From Gammaproteobacteria bacterium (GTDB lineage: Bacteria; Pseudomonadota; Gammaproteobacteria; GRL18), in NCBI GenBank assembly GCA_026994225.1, contig JALWRI010000100.1, forward strand, positions 1-64,000: 64,000 nt of DNA, written 5' to 3'. Positions within the stretch are counted from its first letter, which is position 1; every line of letters begins with the position of its first letter. A program made the translations under genes and the position numbers. A model generated the notes under the pieces. The model had not been told where the DNA came from and did no database searches. It saw nothing but the letters and a program-made list of their open reading frames with translations. Below, piece by piece: positions 18,175 to 27,534 of the stretch.

Positions 18175-18990
18175 TTATGATCTATGATTTAATTGTTCTG
18201 CCCTTTTCGTTACCGCAGTCCAAAAAGACATATCGTCTAACAATGTCTGACGTAATGTTTTTTCCTTGTAATATTGCATAAACCGATAAATATCCCGTTG
18301 TGTCAAGCCAATTTTTAATGCTGAAAAATATAATCCCCCTATATCTTTTACTTGCCAACGCAAAGGGACATATCGCCGTATTTGTACACGGTGTAAATCA
18401 ATCAAATATAATCGTGGTATTTGGCTAAAATCACTCTCTAAATACGTTCTCGGTAATAAAAAATGACATAAATAATAATCTCGGTGATTTACACCATGAG
18501 TATGTAATACTTGCGAGATACGTGCAACTTCTTTTAGTAGGGATAATTTTAAAGCAAAGGAGGGCGTGTGTTCAGGCCATGTTGCACAAATTTCTTCTAA
18601 ACTGAGGGTATTTTCTAATGCCCGTGTTAACACGAATGATTCTAACTGTGCTGGATTATTTCCCCGCTGACCATAGGCCAATAATTGCGGCGTTAGTATT
18701 GGTAGGTTTTGTAAATAACATATCGCTCGCCATTCATCCATAGCACCTAATACAGGCAGACGGAATGTAATGAGATTTTTAATAATTTCCTTCCAACCTA
18801 CCCCTTGGTGAATTTTAATAAAACAATGCTGATCCGCAATGCTTACAGCAAGTGTACGGCGATTAGCAAAATGACGATAGGTTTTTCCTTGTAACTGTAA
18901 AAACCAATTAAATTGTGCTGCTTCAGAGCTATCTTTAAGATATTGTTGGATAATTATCATCTTTAAAGATATATCCACATAAGTGATCAT
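18175..18990 (-). CDS. waaP: LPS core heptose(I) kinase WaaP
   Basis: Cytoplasmic sugar kinase that phosphorylates the first heptose of the inner core, important for outer-membrane integrity. Family motifs: LQGKTYRHFANRRTLAV, FIKIHQGVGWKEIIKNLIT, LPVLGAMDEWRAI, the catalytic GVNHRDYYLCHFLL and YLIDLHRVQIRR, then DIGGLYFSALKIGLTQRD. The ATG at 18990 overlaps the waaG stop (ATGA) with GGGA just upstream; a TTG at 19002 and an ATG at 18960 are alternatives, the latter closer to the family N-terminus. Length about 271 residues, as in Pseudomonas. Confidence 0.93.
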   Translation of the reverse strand: MITYVDISLKMIIIQQYLKDSSEAAQFNWFLQLQGKTYRHFANRRTLAVSIADQHCFIKIHQGVGWKEIIKNLITFRLPVLGAMDEWRAICYLQNLPILTPQLLAYGQRGNNPAQLESFVLTRALENTLSLEEICATWPEHTPSFALKLSLLKEVARISQVLHTHGVNHRDYYLCHFLLPRTYLESDFSQIPRLYLIDLHRVQIRRYVPLRWQVKDIGGLYFSALKIGLTQRDIYRFMQYYKEKTLRQTLLDDMSFWTAVTKRAEQLNHRS

Positions 18991-20147
18991 GGTGTATCCC
19001 AAAGCGTATAAATATTCGCTTTTTTATTTTTTTTAGCCGTTTTTTCGATAATATCAACGGCCTTTTCAGGCATACTAAATAAATCGTGTGTGCGCATATA
19101 TGCCAAGGCATTATCCTGCCAAATTTGCCACTTATCTGATGTTAATACTTTTAATAATTTTTGATTAAATTGCTTTTGTACAAATGGCTCTTTTAACACA
19201 ACGCCCGCTTTTGCTGCTTTAACATGAAATGCATACCCACAAATTCCACTCACTAATTGTGGAATACCTGCAACGATTGCCTCTAGCAACACTGTACCGG
19301 TATTTTCATGGCGAGCAGGATGCAAAAAAATATCACTTGCCAATAATAATTCGGGTATGTCTTTTCTTGCACCAGGTAAAATGACCTGTTTCTTAATGCC
19401 TAATTTTTTTGCCAAACGTTGATATTTATCAATATTATCCTCTCCGGCAATCAGTAATTGGGTTTTTTCTCGTAAAAACTGCGGTAAACTGGCAAGTGCC
19501 TTAAAACTTCTATCAACCCCTTTGCGTTTATAACCTGAACCAATCATTAATAACAATTTATCTTCTTCCCTGATACCTAATTGTTTACGCATTTTACGCC
19601 GAATATCTTGGGCATTATCAGGACGTACCCGAGATATATCAATGCCTGGTGGTAATAAATGAAATACTTCATCAGGCGTATGATAGTATTTTTGAAAATA
19701 GGGGATTTGTGTTTTAGCTATAAATAATAACTGCACTTTATTCTCTGCTAAAAATACAGCTTTTTCCATTGCACTATACACTTTATAACGCTTTCCTAAA
19801 CGATACAAATGACCATGTTCTAAACTCACTTTTGCTTCATAACACGGATCTGCTGCATAGTAGACATCTAAATAGGGCAATTTATTAAACCCTATCACTA
19901 AATCATAATGGTGTTTCGCTAGCTTATGGTATAACTGTTTAGCAAAATCAGCAACTCGCTTATGATTACTCATTCCTGATGTGGTAATTAAATGTAAATG
20001 AAAGCCTTTTGGTAATTCTCCTTCCCATATCATACTGAAAACATCAATAGTATGCCCTCGCTGCTGACATTCCAAAGCAATACGAACAAAATCCCGTTCT
20101 AGTCCGCCATAAGGAAAATATTTTAACAATACAAATGCCAACTTCAT
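18987..20147 (-). CDS. waaG: LPS core glucosyltransferase WaaG
   Basis: GT4 glycosyltransferase that adds the first outer-core hexose to heptose II. N-terminal KYFPYGGLERDFVRIALECQ with the conserved GG loop, middle YAADPCYEAK and LLPPGIDISRVRP, and the C-terminal donor-binding HPARHENTGTVLLEAIVAG motif with the paired glutamates. Length of 386 residues is usual. Peripheral inner-membrane enzyme. It starts 19 bases past the waaC stop and overlaps waaP by 4 bases, so expression is coupled along the operon. Confidence 0.94.
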   Translation of the reverse strand: MKLAFVLLKYFPYGGLERDFVRIALECQQRGHTIDVFSMIWEGELPKGFHLHLITTSGMSNHKRVADFAKQLYHKLAKHHYDLVIGFNKLPYLDVYYAADPCYEAKVSLEHGHLYRLGKRYKVYSAMEKAVFLAENKVQLLFIAKTQIPYFQKYYHTPDEVFHLLPPGIDISRVRPDNAQDIRRKMRKQLGIREEDKLLLMIGSGYKRKGVDRSFKALASLPQFLREKTQLLIAGEDNIDKYQRLAKKLGIKKQVILPGARKDIPELLLASDIFLHPARHENTGTVLLEAIVAGIPQLVSGICGYAFHVKAAKAGVVLKEPFVQKQFNQKLLKVLTSDKWQIWQDNALAYMRTHDLFSMPEKAVDIIEKTAKKNKKANIYTLWDTP

Positions 20148-20166
20148 TTTTAATTTAACCTATTTA

Positions 20167-21180
20167 TTATATAAGATACATGGTATGCAATAATTGCATG
20201 ACATCATTAGCTGTTATCGTTTCAAAACAGATAGCCCTACCATCTGTTCTATACTTACATTTTTTTTGTAAACATGGTACACAAGGTTTATTTGCCACCA
20301 GTTGTTGTTGTTGTTTACCATAATTGCGTGTTAGTCCTGGATTTGTTGCACCAAATAAGGTGATACATGGAATATCCAATGCTGCTGCCAAATGAGCCAG
20401 CCCTGTATCCACAGCTATTGCTGCACGAGACGCTAATAACGTTTCTGCTAATTGTGTTAAGCTCATTGCAGGTAATACTTTTGCCACCGTTTGTTGGGCA
20501 ATTCGTTCAGCCCGTTTTTTTTCTTCCTCACTACCCCAGGGAATATGTACCTCTATACCCTTTTTAGCCAATTCTTTTGCCAACATAATCCATGACGTTT
20601 CTATCCAGTGTTTACTTGTCCAGGTGGTTGCATGAAAAAATAAAACAGGGAAAATACTATGCTTATTTTCTGCCCGTGCTGTAAAAGTTTCCAAAACACC
20701 ATAATTCAATGCTAAATGATTGAGCGTATAATCGAGAGATTGTGCCATTAGTTGTCGATTACGTTCTACCGCATGTTGCGTTTTAGCAACCTGGTGCGTA
20801 TTAGAATAAAACCTGCTTGCTAAGGCTTCCCGCGCGCTGTATTTATCATATCCATGCCGTTGTCCAGAACCATAACGCATTAACCATGCTGTTTTTAACA
20901 ATCCTTGCATATCTACTACATAATCATATTGTGTCTGCTGTAAATAATCTTTACAGGCTTGCCATGTTTGCCAAAAACACCACGGTTTACGTAGGAATTT
21001 CCGCAACGGAAAAGCGATGACTTTCGTTACCGCCGGATGCCAATGAGCAATCTCAGAAAAAGCAGGTTCTAATAACCATTCAATTTGTATCTCTGGATAC
21101 ATTTTTTTAGCATCCGTTAGTGCCGGTAAGGTATGGATAACATCCCCTAATGATGAGGTTTTAATTAATAGGATTTTCAC
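20167..21180 (-). CDS. waaC: LPS heptosyltransferase I
   Basis: GT9 enzyme adding the first L-glycero-D-manno-heptose to Kdo2-lipid A. N-terminal KILLIKTSSLGDVIHTLPALTDA is the signature of WaaC; VDMQGLLKTAWLMRYG, FHATTWTSKHW, and AVDTGLAHLAAALDIPCITLFGATNPGLTRNYG follow. The C-terminal CVPCLQKKCKY Cys-rich patch is usual in this family. Start placed at the GTG at 21180, three bases after the waaF stop, because it gives the family N-terminus and has an AGGG SD seven bases away. An ATG at 21204 inside waaF would add 8 residues. Confidence 0.94.
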   Translation of the reverse strand: MKILLIKTSSLGDVIHTLPALTDAKKMYPEIQIEWLLEPAFSEIAHWHPAVTKVIAFPLRKFLRKPWCFWQTWQACKDYLQQTQYDYVVDMQGLLKTAWLMRYGSGQRHGYDKYSAREALASRFYSNTHQVAKTQHAVERNRQLMAQSLDYTLNHLALNYGVLETFTARAENKHSIFPVLFFHATTWTSKHWIETSWIMLAKELAKKGIEVHIPWGSEEEKKRAERIAQQTVAKVLPAMSLTQLAETLLASRAAIAVDTGLAHLAAALDIPCITLFGATNPGLTRNYGKQQQQLVANKPCVPCLQKKCKYRTDGRAICFETITANDVMQLLHTMYLI

Positions 21181-21184
21181 CACC

Positions 21185-22258
21185 TCACCCTGTTTTTTCC
21201 TCATCCATACAGATTAATGCTGCTTTTTCTACATCATCTGGTGTAAGTTTTTCCAAACAATCAGTATGTCCTAAGGGACATTGTCGCTGAAAACAAGGAC
21301 TACATTCTAAACCTAATCGAACAACCCGTGATTTTTTTGATAAAGGAGGAGTAAAATCAGGATCGGTCGATCCATAGATACCAATAACAGGCACATCTAC
21401 TGCAGCCGCAATATGCATTAAACCTGAATCATTACTTACCACTAACTGTGCCAGGGAAAGAATATCTATCACTTCTGCAAGCTGTGTTTTTCCCGCTAAA
21501 TTATAACAATCCCCTGCTATTCTTGTTTGGCTATCTGTTAGCGATTGTTCTTGTAATTGTTGCTCTATTTGCTGACAAATCGCTTTATCTTTTACTGATC
21601 CTAATAAACAGACCTGCCATCCTTGTTGCTGTTTTTGTTGTGCAAACGCAGCATAATGATGTGCAGGCCATTGTTTTGCAATACCAAATTCAGCTCCTGG
21701 ACATAATGCCAATAAGGGCTTATCCATCGTTATGGCATACTTTATTAACACTTGTTGCGCAAGGGTATGATCAATATTTAATCGAGGAATGGGAATTTTA
21801 GATACGACAGGTATCGTATCTTTTCCTGCTAGTAATACAAAACGCTGTACCATTTTTGCTAGCTGGCTTTTATTTAATGTATAGACATCATTTAACCATC
21901 CCCAGCGCATCTCACCAATAAATCCTGTTCGTTTTGGAATACGTGCAAAAAAAGGTATTAGTGCCGATTTCAATGAATTGGGTAAAACAATCGCCCAATC
22001 ATAATGCTGTGTACGGAGTGTTTTAGCTAAACGATAACGAGTTGATAATTGCAATTTTCCATGCCCTACTGGCATTTCAATCGCTGCATTTACCTCTGGC
22101 ATACGTGCCAATAATGGAAGACTCCACGGCGGTGCTAATACATCCAGTTTTTTTACCGAATACGCATTTACCAAGAGTGTAAACAAACTTTGAGCCATGA
22201 CCATATCCCCTACCCAAGAAGGACCTATGATCAAAATACTCAGTGCAGAGGATGACAA
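21185..22258 (-). CDS. waaF: LPS heptosyltransferase II
   Basis: GT9 enzyme adding the second heptose to the inner core. Hallmarks: ILIIGPSWVGDMVMAQSLF, DWAIVLPNSLKSALIPFFARIPKRTGF, LCPGAEFGIAKQWP, NLAGKTQLAEVIDILSLA, VVSNDSGLMHIAAAVDVPVIGIYGSTDP and the closing CSPCFQRQCPLGH. Length of 357 residues is full. The start is a TTG at 22258 with AAGGA seven bases upstream. First of the sugar-transfer genes in the operon that starts at glnE. Confidence 0.94.
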   Translation of the reverse strand: MSSSALSILIIGPSWVGDMVMAQSLFTLLVNAYSVKKLDVLAPPWSLPLLARMPEVNAAIEMPVGHGKLQLSTRYRLAKTLRTQHYDWAIVLPNSLKSALIPFFARIPKRTGFIGEMRWGWLNDVYTLNKSQLAKMVQRFVLLAGKDTIPVVSKIPIPRLNIDHTLAQQVLIKYAITMDKPLLALCPGAEFGIAKQWPAHHYAAFAQQKQQQGWQVCLLGSVKDKAICQQIEQQLQEQSLTDSQTRIAGDCYNLAGKTQLAEVIDILSLAQLVVSNDSGLMHIAAAVDVPVIGIYGSTDPDFTPPLSKKSRVVRLGLECSPCFQRQCPLGHTDCLEKLTPDDVEKAALICMDEEKTG

Positions 22259-22290
22259 ATGCTTATCCTTAATCGCTATAAATTGCCCTG

Positions 22291-22509
22291 TTATGCTTGT
22301 TCTAAAGTATACACTGCACTACAATATGGGCAAGTTGCACTACCCCCATTTTCTACTATAGGAAGATAGACTTGTGGATGGGAATTCCACAAACTACTAT
22401 CTGGCATAGGACAATGTAACGGTAATTGATCCGCCGTTATTACATAGGATTTTTTAGCATTAGGTATATGTTGTTCTGTATCCATCACATTACTTGTCGA
22501 TTGCTTCAT
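22291..22509 (-). CDS. Small zinc-ribbon protein (zf-CHCC type)
   Basis: 72-residue protein resembling the zf-CHCC domain of the mitochondrial complex I subunit NDUFS6. Visible metal-binding elements are LHCPMPDSSLWNSHPQVYLPI (Cys, His) and the C-terminal CPYCSAVYTL pair. GGGAAG six bases before the ATG at 22509 supports this start. Between ilvE and waaF on the same strand, as in several gammaproteobacteria. Function unknown; a zinc-binding structural or assembly role is inferred. Confidence 0.8.
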   Translation of the reverse strand: MKQSTSNVMDTEQHIPNAKKSYVITADQLPLHCPMPDSSLWNSHPQVYLPIVENGGSATCPYCSAVYTLEQA

Positions 22510-22531
22510 TATTATCTTCCCTACCCATTTA

Positions 22532-23455
22532 TTAAATAACTTGTGTTAACCATTCAGGATAGGCTTGTCGCCGTCCATGCACTTGATCAAAATACATACT
22601 TTGCAATTTTTCAGTGATCTCACCCCGTGTTCCAATACCAATCGCACGATTATCTAACTCTCGAATAGGGGTTACTTCTGCTGCACTGCCAGTAAAAAAA
22701 GCCTCATCAGCAATATAGACCTCATCTCTAGTAATACGTTTTTCAATCACTTCATATCCTGCATCCTTAGCCAGCATCATTAATGTTGCACGAGTAATAC
22801 CATCTAATGCTGAGGTCACTTCGGGTGTATATAAAATACCATTACGAATAATAAAAATATTCTCTCCACTTCCTTCTGCCACATATCCTTCAGTATCTAA
22901 TAATAAGGCTTCATCATAACCACAACTTAATGCTTCTTGTAATGCCAGCATGGAATTCATATAGTTACCATTTGCTTTTGCTTTACACATTGTGACATTA
23001 ACATGATGACGTGTATAGGAAGAAGTACGAATACGTATCCCTTTTTCCAAATTATCTGCACCAAGATAAGCACCCCAATTCCAGGCAGCAATAATACAAT
23101 GTACTTTTAAATTATCTGCACGTAAACCCATTCCTTCTGAGCCATAAAAGCACATAGGGCGAATATATGCCGAATCCAGATGATTTACTTTTACTGTTTC
23201 AAGCGTTGCTTGATTGATAGTCTCTTCATCAAAAGGCATTTCCATACCTAAAATATGTGCCGATTGGAATAAGCGTCGTGTATGATCTTGTAAACGGAAG
23301 ATAGCCGCACCTTGTTCAGTTTTATATGCTCTAATTCCTTCAAAGACTCCCATACCATAATGTAAGGTGTGAGTTAATACATGAACTTTTGCTTCACGCC
23401 AGGGAACTAGCTCACCATCAAACCAGATAAAGCCATCTTTATCGTCCATAGACAT
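22532..23455 (-). CDS. ilvE: Branched-chain amino acid aminotransferase
   Basis: PLP-dependent class IV aminotransferase for the last step of leucine, isoleucine and valine synthesis. Motifs: HTLHYGMGVFEGIRAYKT, RPMCFYGSEGMGLRA, the PLP-lysine region MCKAKANGNYMNSMLALQEA, GYDEALLLDTEGYVAEGSGENIF, and DGITRATLMMLAKDAGYEV with FFTGSAAEVTPIREL. Length of 307 residues is standard. GAGGAG lies eight bases before the ATG at 23455. It sits between glnE and the waa genes as in Pseudomonas. Confidence 0.96.
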   Translation of the reverse strand: MSMDDKDGFIWFDGELVPWREAKVHVLTHTLHYGMGVFEGIRAYKTEQGAAIFRLQDHTRRLFQSAHILGMEMPFDEETINQATLETVKVNHLDSAYIRPMCFYGSEGMGLRADNLKVHCIIAAWNWGAYLGADNLEKGIRIRTSSYTRHHVNVTMCKAKANGNYMNSMLALQEALSCGYDEALLLDTEGYVAEGSGENIFIIRNGILYTPEVTSALDGITRATLMMLAKDAGYEVIEKRITRDEVYIADEAFFTGSAAEVTPIRELDNRAIGIGTRGEITEKLQSMYFDQVHGRRQAYPEWLTQVI

Positions 23456-23519
23456 ACCCTGCTCTCCTCAATACTGATTAAATCACCTATTATAACGCTA
23501 ATTACAAAGAAAAATAGCA

Positions 23520-26384
23520 TCAATCAACAGAAAATACCGCTTGCCAAATCATTTTTATAGACAGAGATTCCTTTTTTATCTCCTCTTGTGCTATGACTTT
23601 TTCTGCTTTTTCTTGTAATGCCAGACAATGTAAATGCATCCGATAAGTTTTATACGCATGAATTAACATCCTCACATCTTGCTCTGATAATAATGTAAAC
23701 GTTTGTAATAATTCTAATATCCGAATATTATCTGTATAACGGGTTAAATCTGGATACTCACAGGCATATGCTAATACATAATATTGCACTATAAATTCAA
23801 TATCAGTGATCCCGCCTGGTGATTGTTTTAAATCAAAATATCCTTTTTTCTTAATTTCTAGTTCTTTTTGCATCTTTTCTCGCATATCCAACACTGTTTG
23901 GCGTAATACTTTTTTATCTTGAGCCTGAGTGAGTATATCCTTACGTACTTGCATAAATGCTGTTTCCAAGGAAGCATCGCCGGTAATATATCTAGCACGA
24001 ACTAATGCTTGATGTTCCCATGTCCATGCCTTCTTTTTTTGATAATATTCAAAAGCAGAAAGACTATGCACTAACATGCCCGATTTACCATCTGGACGCA
24101 AACGCATATCTACTTCATATAAAATCCCTCCTGCCATTTTAGCATCTAGCATGTGAATAATACGTTGTCCTAAACGGGTATAGAATATTTTATTATCTAT
24201 TGATTTTTCTCCCTCTGTAACATGCTGATCATACGCATCATGATATAAAAAGACTAAATCTAAATCTGATCCATACCCTAATTCAATACTCCCTAATTTT
24301 CCGTATGCAATAATTGCAAATCCCTTATCCCTTCTTACTTGCCCTGAACCTGGTACACCATAACGCTGCACCATATCCATCCAGGCTTCTTCTAAAATAT
24401 CTTGTAAACAAACTTCTGCTATCTCCGTCAGATAATCACTCACTTTCATTATCGGTACTTTGCCGGAAATATCAGCAGCCGCCACTCGCAATACTTGTGA
24501 ATGCCGAAAATGCCGTAATCGTTCCATACGTTGTTCGACTTCTTGACCTGTTACACTTAACATTATATCTTTTAGTTGTTGTGACAAAATTGCTTTTTGT
24601 AAAGGTTTATATAATTCACGGGCATCGAGTAACTCATCCAATAAGGCAGGATAACGAGCTAAATAATGACTAATCCATGGGCTTACATCACATAATTTAA
24701 CTAACTGAGATAAAGCCATAGGATTTTCTGTTAATAAGGCAATATATGCCGATCGCTGACAAATATTTTCAATCAATTCCAATATCCGTTGTAATGCGAC
24801 GCCTTTATTCTTTGCATTACTTAATGCACCTAATAAAAGAGGGATAAGTTTATTCAAACGTTGCAACCCTTGCTGACTAATATGCTTATAAGTACGAGAA
24901 TGCCGCAATCCATCCAAAGCTATAAATACATTTTGATCTGCTAAATCTATCCTTTTTAATATTTTCAGTGCCTGCTCATGATCAATACTTTGTAACCATA
25001 GCGCACTCAATTCTTGTTGTAAGTCTGAGGTTTGTTGTTCTGTTTGAGGGGCACTAAACACTTGTGAAAAATGATTTTCAACCCGTTGTCTATGCCTTTC
25101 CAAGACATCTAAAAAATATTCCCAGGAGGTAAAGCCCATACTGTAAGCTAAACGGGTTTGTGCTAAATCTTCTTTAGGTAAAACATGTATTTGTTTATCT
25201 TCTACCGCTTGCAAGCGATTTTCGGTTAAACGTAAAAATTGATAAGCAGATAATAACTCTTGCACTACTTGTTCAGGTAATAAATTCAATTCTTGCAACA
25301 AAGGTAAAATGACTTGTACCGGACGTTGTTGTAAGCGAATTTCCTGTCCTCCACGAATTAACTGAAAAGCCTGAGCAATAAATTCTATCTCCCTAATACC
25401 ACCTCTTCCTAACTTAATATTATGATCTGCCTGTTTTTTACGTACTTCACGTTGAATCATTACTTTCATATCTCGCAAAGATTCAAAAACACTAAAATCA
25501 ATATAACGCCGATATACAAAAGGACGTAAAATACGATTTAACTGTATTGCTTGTTGTCCATCACCATCAATAATACGTGCTTTAATTAAGGCATAACGTT
25601 CCCATTCCCTGCCATGTTTAGCATAATACGTTTCCAACGCATCCATATTCATCACTAAAGGGCCACTTTGACCAAAAGGACGTAACCGCATATCAACTCG
25701 AAAAACTTGTCCTTTTGCTGTTATCTGATCCAGTACCCGAATAAGAGCCTGACCTAAATGAATAAAAAATTGTTCATTACTAATCGAACGTACACCTTGC
25801 GTTACCCCTTTTTCTGCATAGACAAAAATTAAATCTATATCTGATGAAAAATTCAGCTCATACGCACCGAGTTTTCCCATTCCTATCACTAACAAATGTT
25901 GTGCTTGTCCGTTATCGTCTACTGGTGTACCCCATATTTGACAATGTGCTGGATACAAAAATTGTAGTGCTAATTGAATGCAACTATCTGCTAACGTTGA
26001 TAAATCATCTAAGGTTTCATTCAAATTAGCTCTTACTACTAAATCTCGCCATGCAATACGCACCATCTCTCGTTGTCTAAATTCTCGTAAAGCATCCATT
26101 AATGCCGCTTCGTGTGTGATAGATGCTAATTTATGTTCCAACTTCTTATACATTGCACCTTCTGCATATATACGTTGTAAATCACCACTTTGCCACAATT
26201 CAATAAATGCCGCATTTGCCCTTTTTGCATACTGAGCAACAAAATCACTACATGCAAAAACATGTAATATTTCTTGCCTATCATGTTTAGTAAAGGCAAC
26301 GCCCTTTGGTATTACTGCTAACAAATCATTCCATAATAACAAGGCATGTTTTTGCACCGTATCGGGCATAATAGGAAAAGACAT
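23520..26384 (-). CDS. glnE: Glutamine synthetase adenylyltransferase/adenylyl-removing enzyme
   Basis: Bifunctional enzyme that adenylylates and deadenylylates glutamine synthetase in response to PII. Two nucleotidyltransferase halves are visible: GKLGAYELNFSSDIDLIFVYAE near residue 170 with the RVDMRLRPFGQSGPL loop, and GKLGSIELGYGSDLDLVFLYHD in the C-terminal half with YEVDMRLRPDGKSGMLV. Each is followed by a GRGGIREIEFIAQ or SPGGITDIEFIVQ helical domain. About 954 residues, full length. The ATG at 26384 is favoured by a GAGGTG SD. It heads the nine-gene minus-strand operon that runs to the carbamoyltransferase. Confidence 0.96.
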   Translation of the reverse strand: MSFPIMPDTVQKHALLLWNDLLAVIPKGVAFTKHDRQEILHVFACSDFVAQYAKRANAAFIELWQSGDLQRIYAEGAMYKKLEHKLASITHEAALMDALREFRQREMVRIAWRDLVVRANLNETLDDLSTLADSCIQLALQFLYPAHCQIWGTPVDDNGQAQHLLVIGMGKLGAYELNFSSDIDLIFVYAEKGVTQGVRSISNEQFFIHLGQALIRVLDQITAKGQVFRVDMRLRPFGQSGPLVMNMDALETYYAKHGREWERYALIKARIIDGDGQQAIQLNRILRPFVYRRYIDFSVFESLRDMKVMIQREVRKKQADHNIKLGRGGIREIEFIAQAFQLIRGGQEIRLQQRPVQVILPLLQELNLLPEQVVQELLSAYQFLRLTENRLQAVEDKQIHVLPKEDLAQTRLAYSMGFTSWEYFLDVLERHRQRVENHFSQVFSAPQTEQQTSDLQQELSALWLQSIDHEQALKILKRIDLADQNVFIALDGLRHSRTYKHISQQGLQRLNKLIPLLLGALSNAKNKGVALQRILELIENICQRSAYIALLTENPMALSQLVKLCDVSPWISHYLARYPALLDELLDARELYKPLQKAILSQQLKDIMLSVTGQEVEQRMERLRHFRHSQVLRVAAADISGKVPIMKVSDYLTEIAEVCLQDILEEAWMDMVQRYGVPGSGQVRRDKGFAIIAYGKLGSIELGYGSDLDLVFLYHDAYDQHVTEGEKSIDNKIFYTRLGQRIIHMLDAKMAGGILYEVDMRLRPDGKSGMLVHSLSAFEYYQKKKAWTWEHQALVRARYITGDASLETAFMQVRKDILTQAQDKKVLRQTVLDMREKMQKELEIKKKGYFDLKQSPGGITDIEFIVQYYVLAYACEYPDLTRYTDNIRILELLQTFTLLSEQDVRMLIHAYKTYRMHLHCLALQEKAEKVIAQEEIKKESLSIKMIWQAVFSVD

Positions 26385-26629
26385 GATTTTAAGCACCTCA
26401 TTATTAGTATAAATAAATTAAAATATAACCGCAGTTTCTCTCTTTAAAGAACAGCACAAAACCTCATCATACCATTAAGCTATTTTTTACCCAAAACGTA
26501 TTATATTCATTACCTACTACTAAATCTCTTAATTTATGTTAAAATGTGCGTTTTTATCCTCTCCCGTATCCGTAACGAAAGTATGCATCACAAGTCAAGT
26601 GAGTAAATGAGTAGTGGAGTGAATAATTT
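26385..26629. promoter_or_regulatory. Divergent promoter region glnE / folA
   Basis: AT-rich spacer between two divergently transcribed genes. It must hold promoters in both directions. TAAAAT-type -10 candidates occur near 26540 on the plus strand, but no -35/-10 pair is good enough to assign. Confidence 0.4.
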
Positions 26630-27133
26630 ATGCATATAGCAATGATTGCTGCTATGAGTAACCGTCGTGTAATTGGTAAAAATAACCGTATACCTTGGCA
26701 TTTACCTGTTGATTTAGAGCATTTTCGCCAACTTACCTTACATAAGCCGGTGATTATGGGTAGAAAGACCTTCTTGTCAATTGGTAAGGCACTTCCTTTA
26801 CGTCAAAACATTGTCATTAGTCGTAATCGACACTGGCATACGCATACTGCTCCCAGTGATGTATCTGTTGCATACAGTATCCATCAAGCACTTGCTCTAG
26901 CAAAATCTACAGACGAAGTGATTATTATGGGTGGGGCAACCCTCTATGAGCAAATGTTACCACAAACACATCGCCTTTATTTAACCTTGATTGATGCCGA
27001 TATAGAAGGGGATACCTTTTTTCCAGATTATCACCAATATTCTTGGACAACACGACATCAAGAAAAACATATTGCTGATGCTAAAAACCCCTATAATTAT
27101 ACCTTTATTACCCTAGAAAAAGAGATATCTTAA
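26630..27133 (+). CDS. folA: Dihydrofolate reductase
   Basis: NADPH-dependent reduction of dihydrofolate to tetrahydrofolate. Motifs: AAMSNRRVIGKNNRIPWHLPVDLEHFR with the catalytic acidic Asp in the LPVDLEHF helix, PVIMGRKTFLSIGKALPLRQNIVISR, and VIIMGGATLYEQMLP near the cofactor site. 167 residues, standard. GGAG lies upstream of the ATG at 26630. Its partner enzyme thyA, which produces dihydrofolate, is convergent just downstream. The stop overlaps the start of the glutaredoxin gene by one base. Confidence 0.96.
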   Translation: MHIAMIAAMSNRRVIGKNNRIPWHLPVDLEHFRQLTLHKPVIMGRKTFLSIGKALPLRQNIVISRNRHWHTHTAPSDVSVAYSIHQALALAKSTDEVIIMGGATLYEQMLPQTHRLYLTLIDADIEGDTFFPDYHQYSWTTRHQEKHIADAKNPYNYTFITLEKEIS

Positions 27134-27528
27134 TGATTATTAAAATTATTCGTGAAGTATTAGGCCGCACTATTGTGTTATTTAACTATCTCACACTACC
27201 TACTCCTATAGAGCGCACTATTGAACAACAACAATGGGTGGATAAAGAAACGCAGAAGATGGCTTTATATCAATTTTATGCATGTCCTTTTTGTATTAAA
27301 ACCCGTAGAGCCATCCATCGCTTAAATTTATCAATTAGTTATAAAGATGCACAACATAATATCCAGCACCGAGAAACTTTACAACAACAGGGGGGCGCTA
27401 TTAAAGTACCTTGTTTACGTATCGAAAGCGATCAGCAAACCATTTGGATGTATGAATCATCTGATATTATTGATTATTTAGAATCCCGTTTTGCTGAAAA
27501 TACTAAAACTATAGCTTCTACTTCTTAA
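27133..27528 (+). CDS. Glutaredoxin-like protein
   Basis: Thiol-disulfide oxidoreductase of the glutaredoxin fold. The active site YACPFCIKTRRAIHRL is preceded by a 40-residue extension with a hydrophobic N-terminal segment (VLGRTIVLFNYLTLPTPIER) that could associate with the membrane. cis-Pro is present in KVPCLRI and the GSH-binding YESSDIIDYLESRF closes the domain. 131 residues. It begins in the folA stop (TAATG), so the two are co-translated. Function in this position is unknown. Confidence 0.87.
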   Translation: MIIKIIREVLGRTIVLFNYLTLPTPIERTIEQQQWVDKETQKMALYQFYACPFCIKTRRAIHRLNLSISYKDAQHNIQHRETLQQQGGAIKVPCLRIESDQQTIWMYESSDIIDYLESRFAENTKTIASTS

Positions 27529-27534
27529 CGCTAT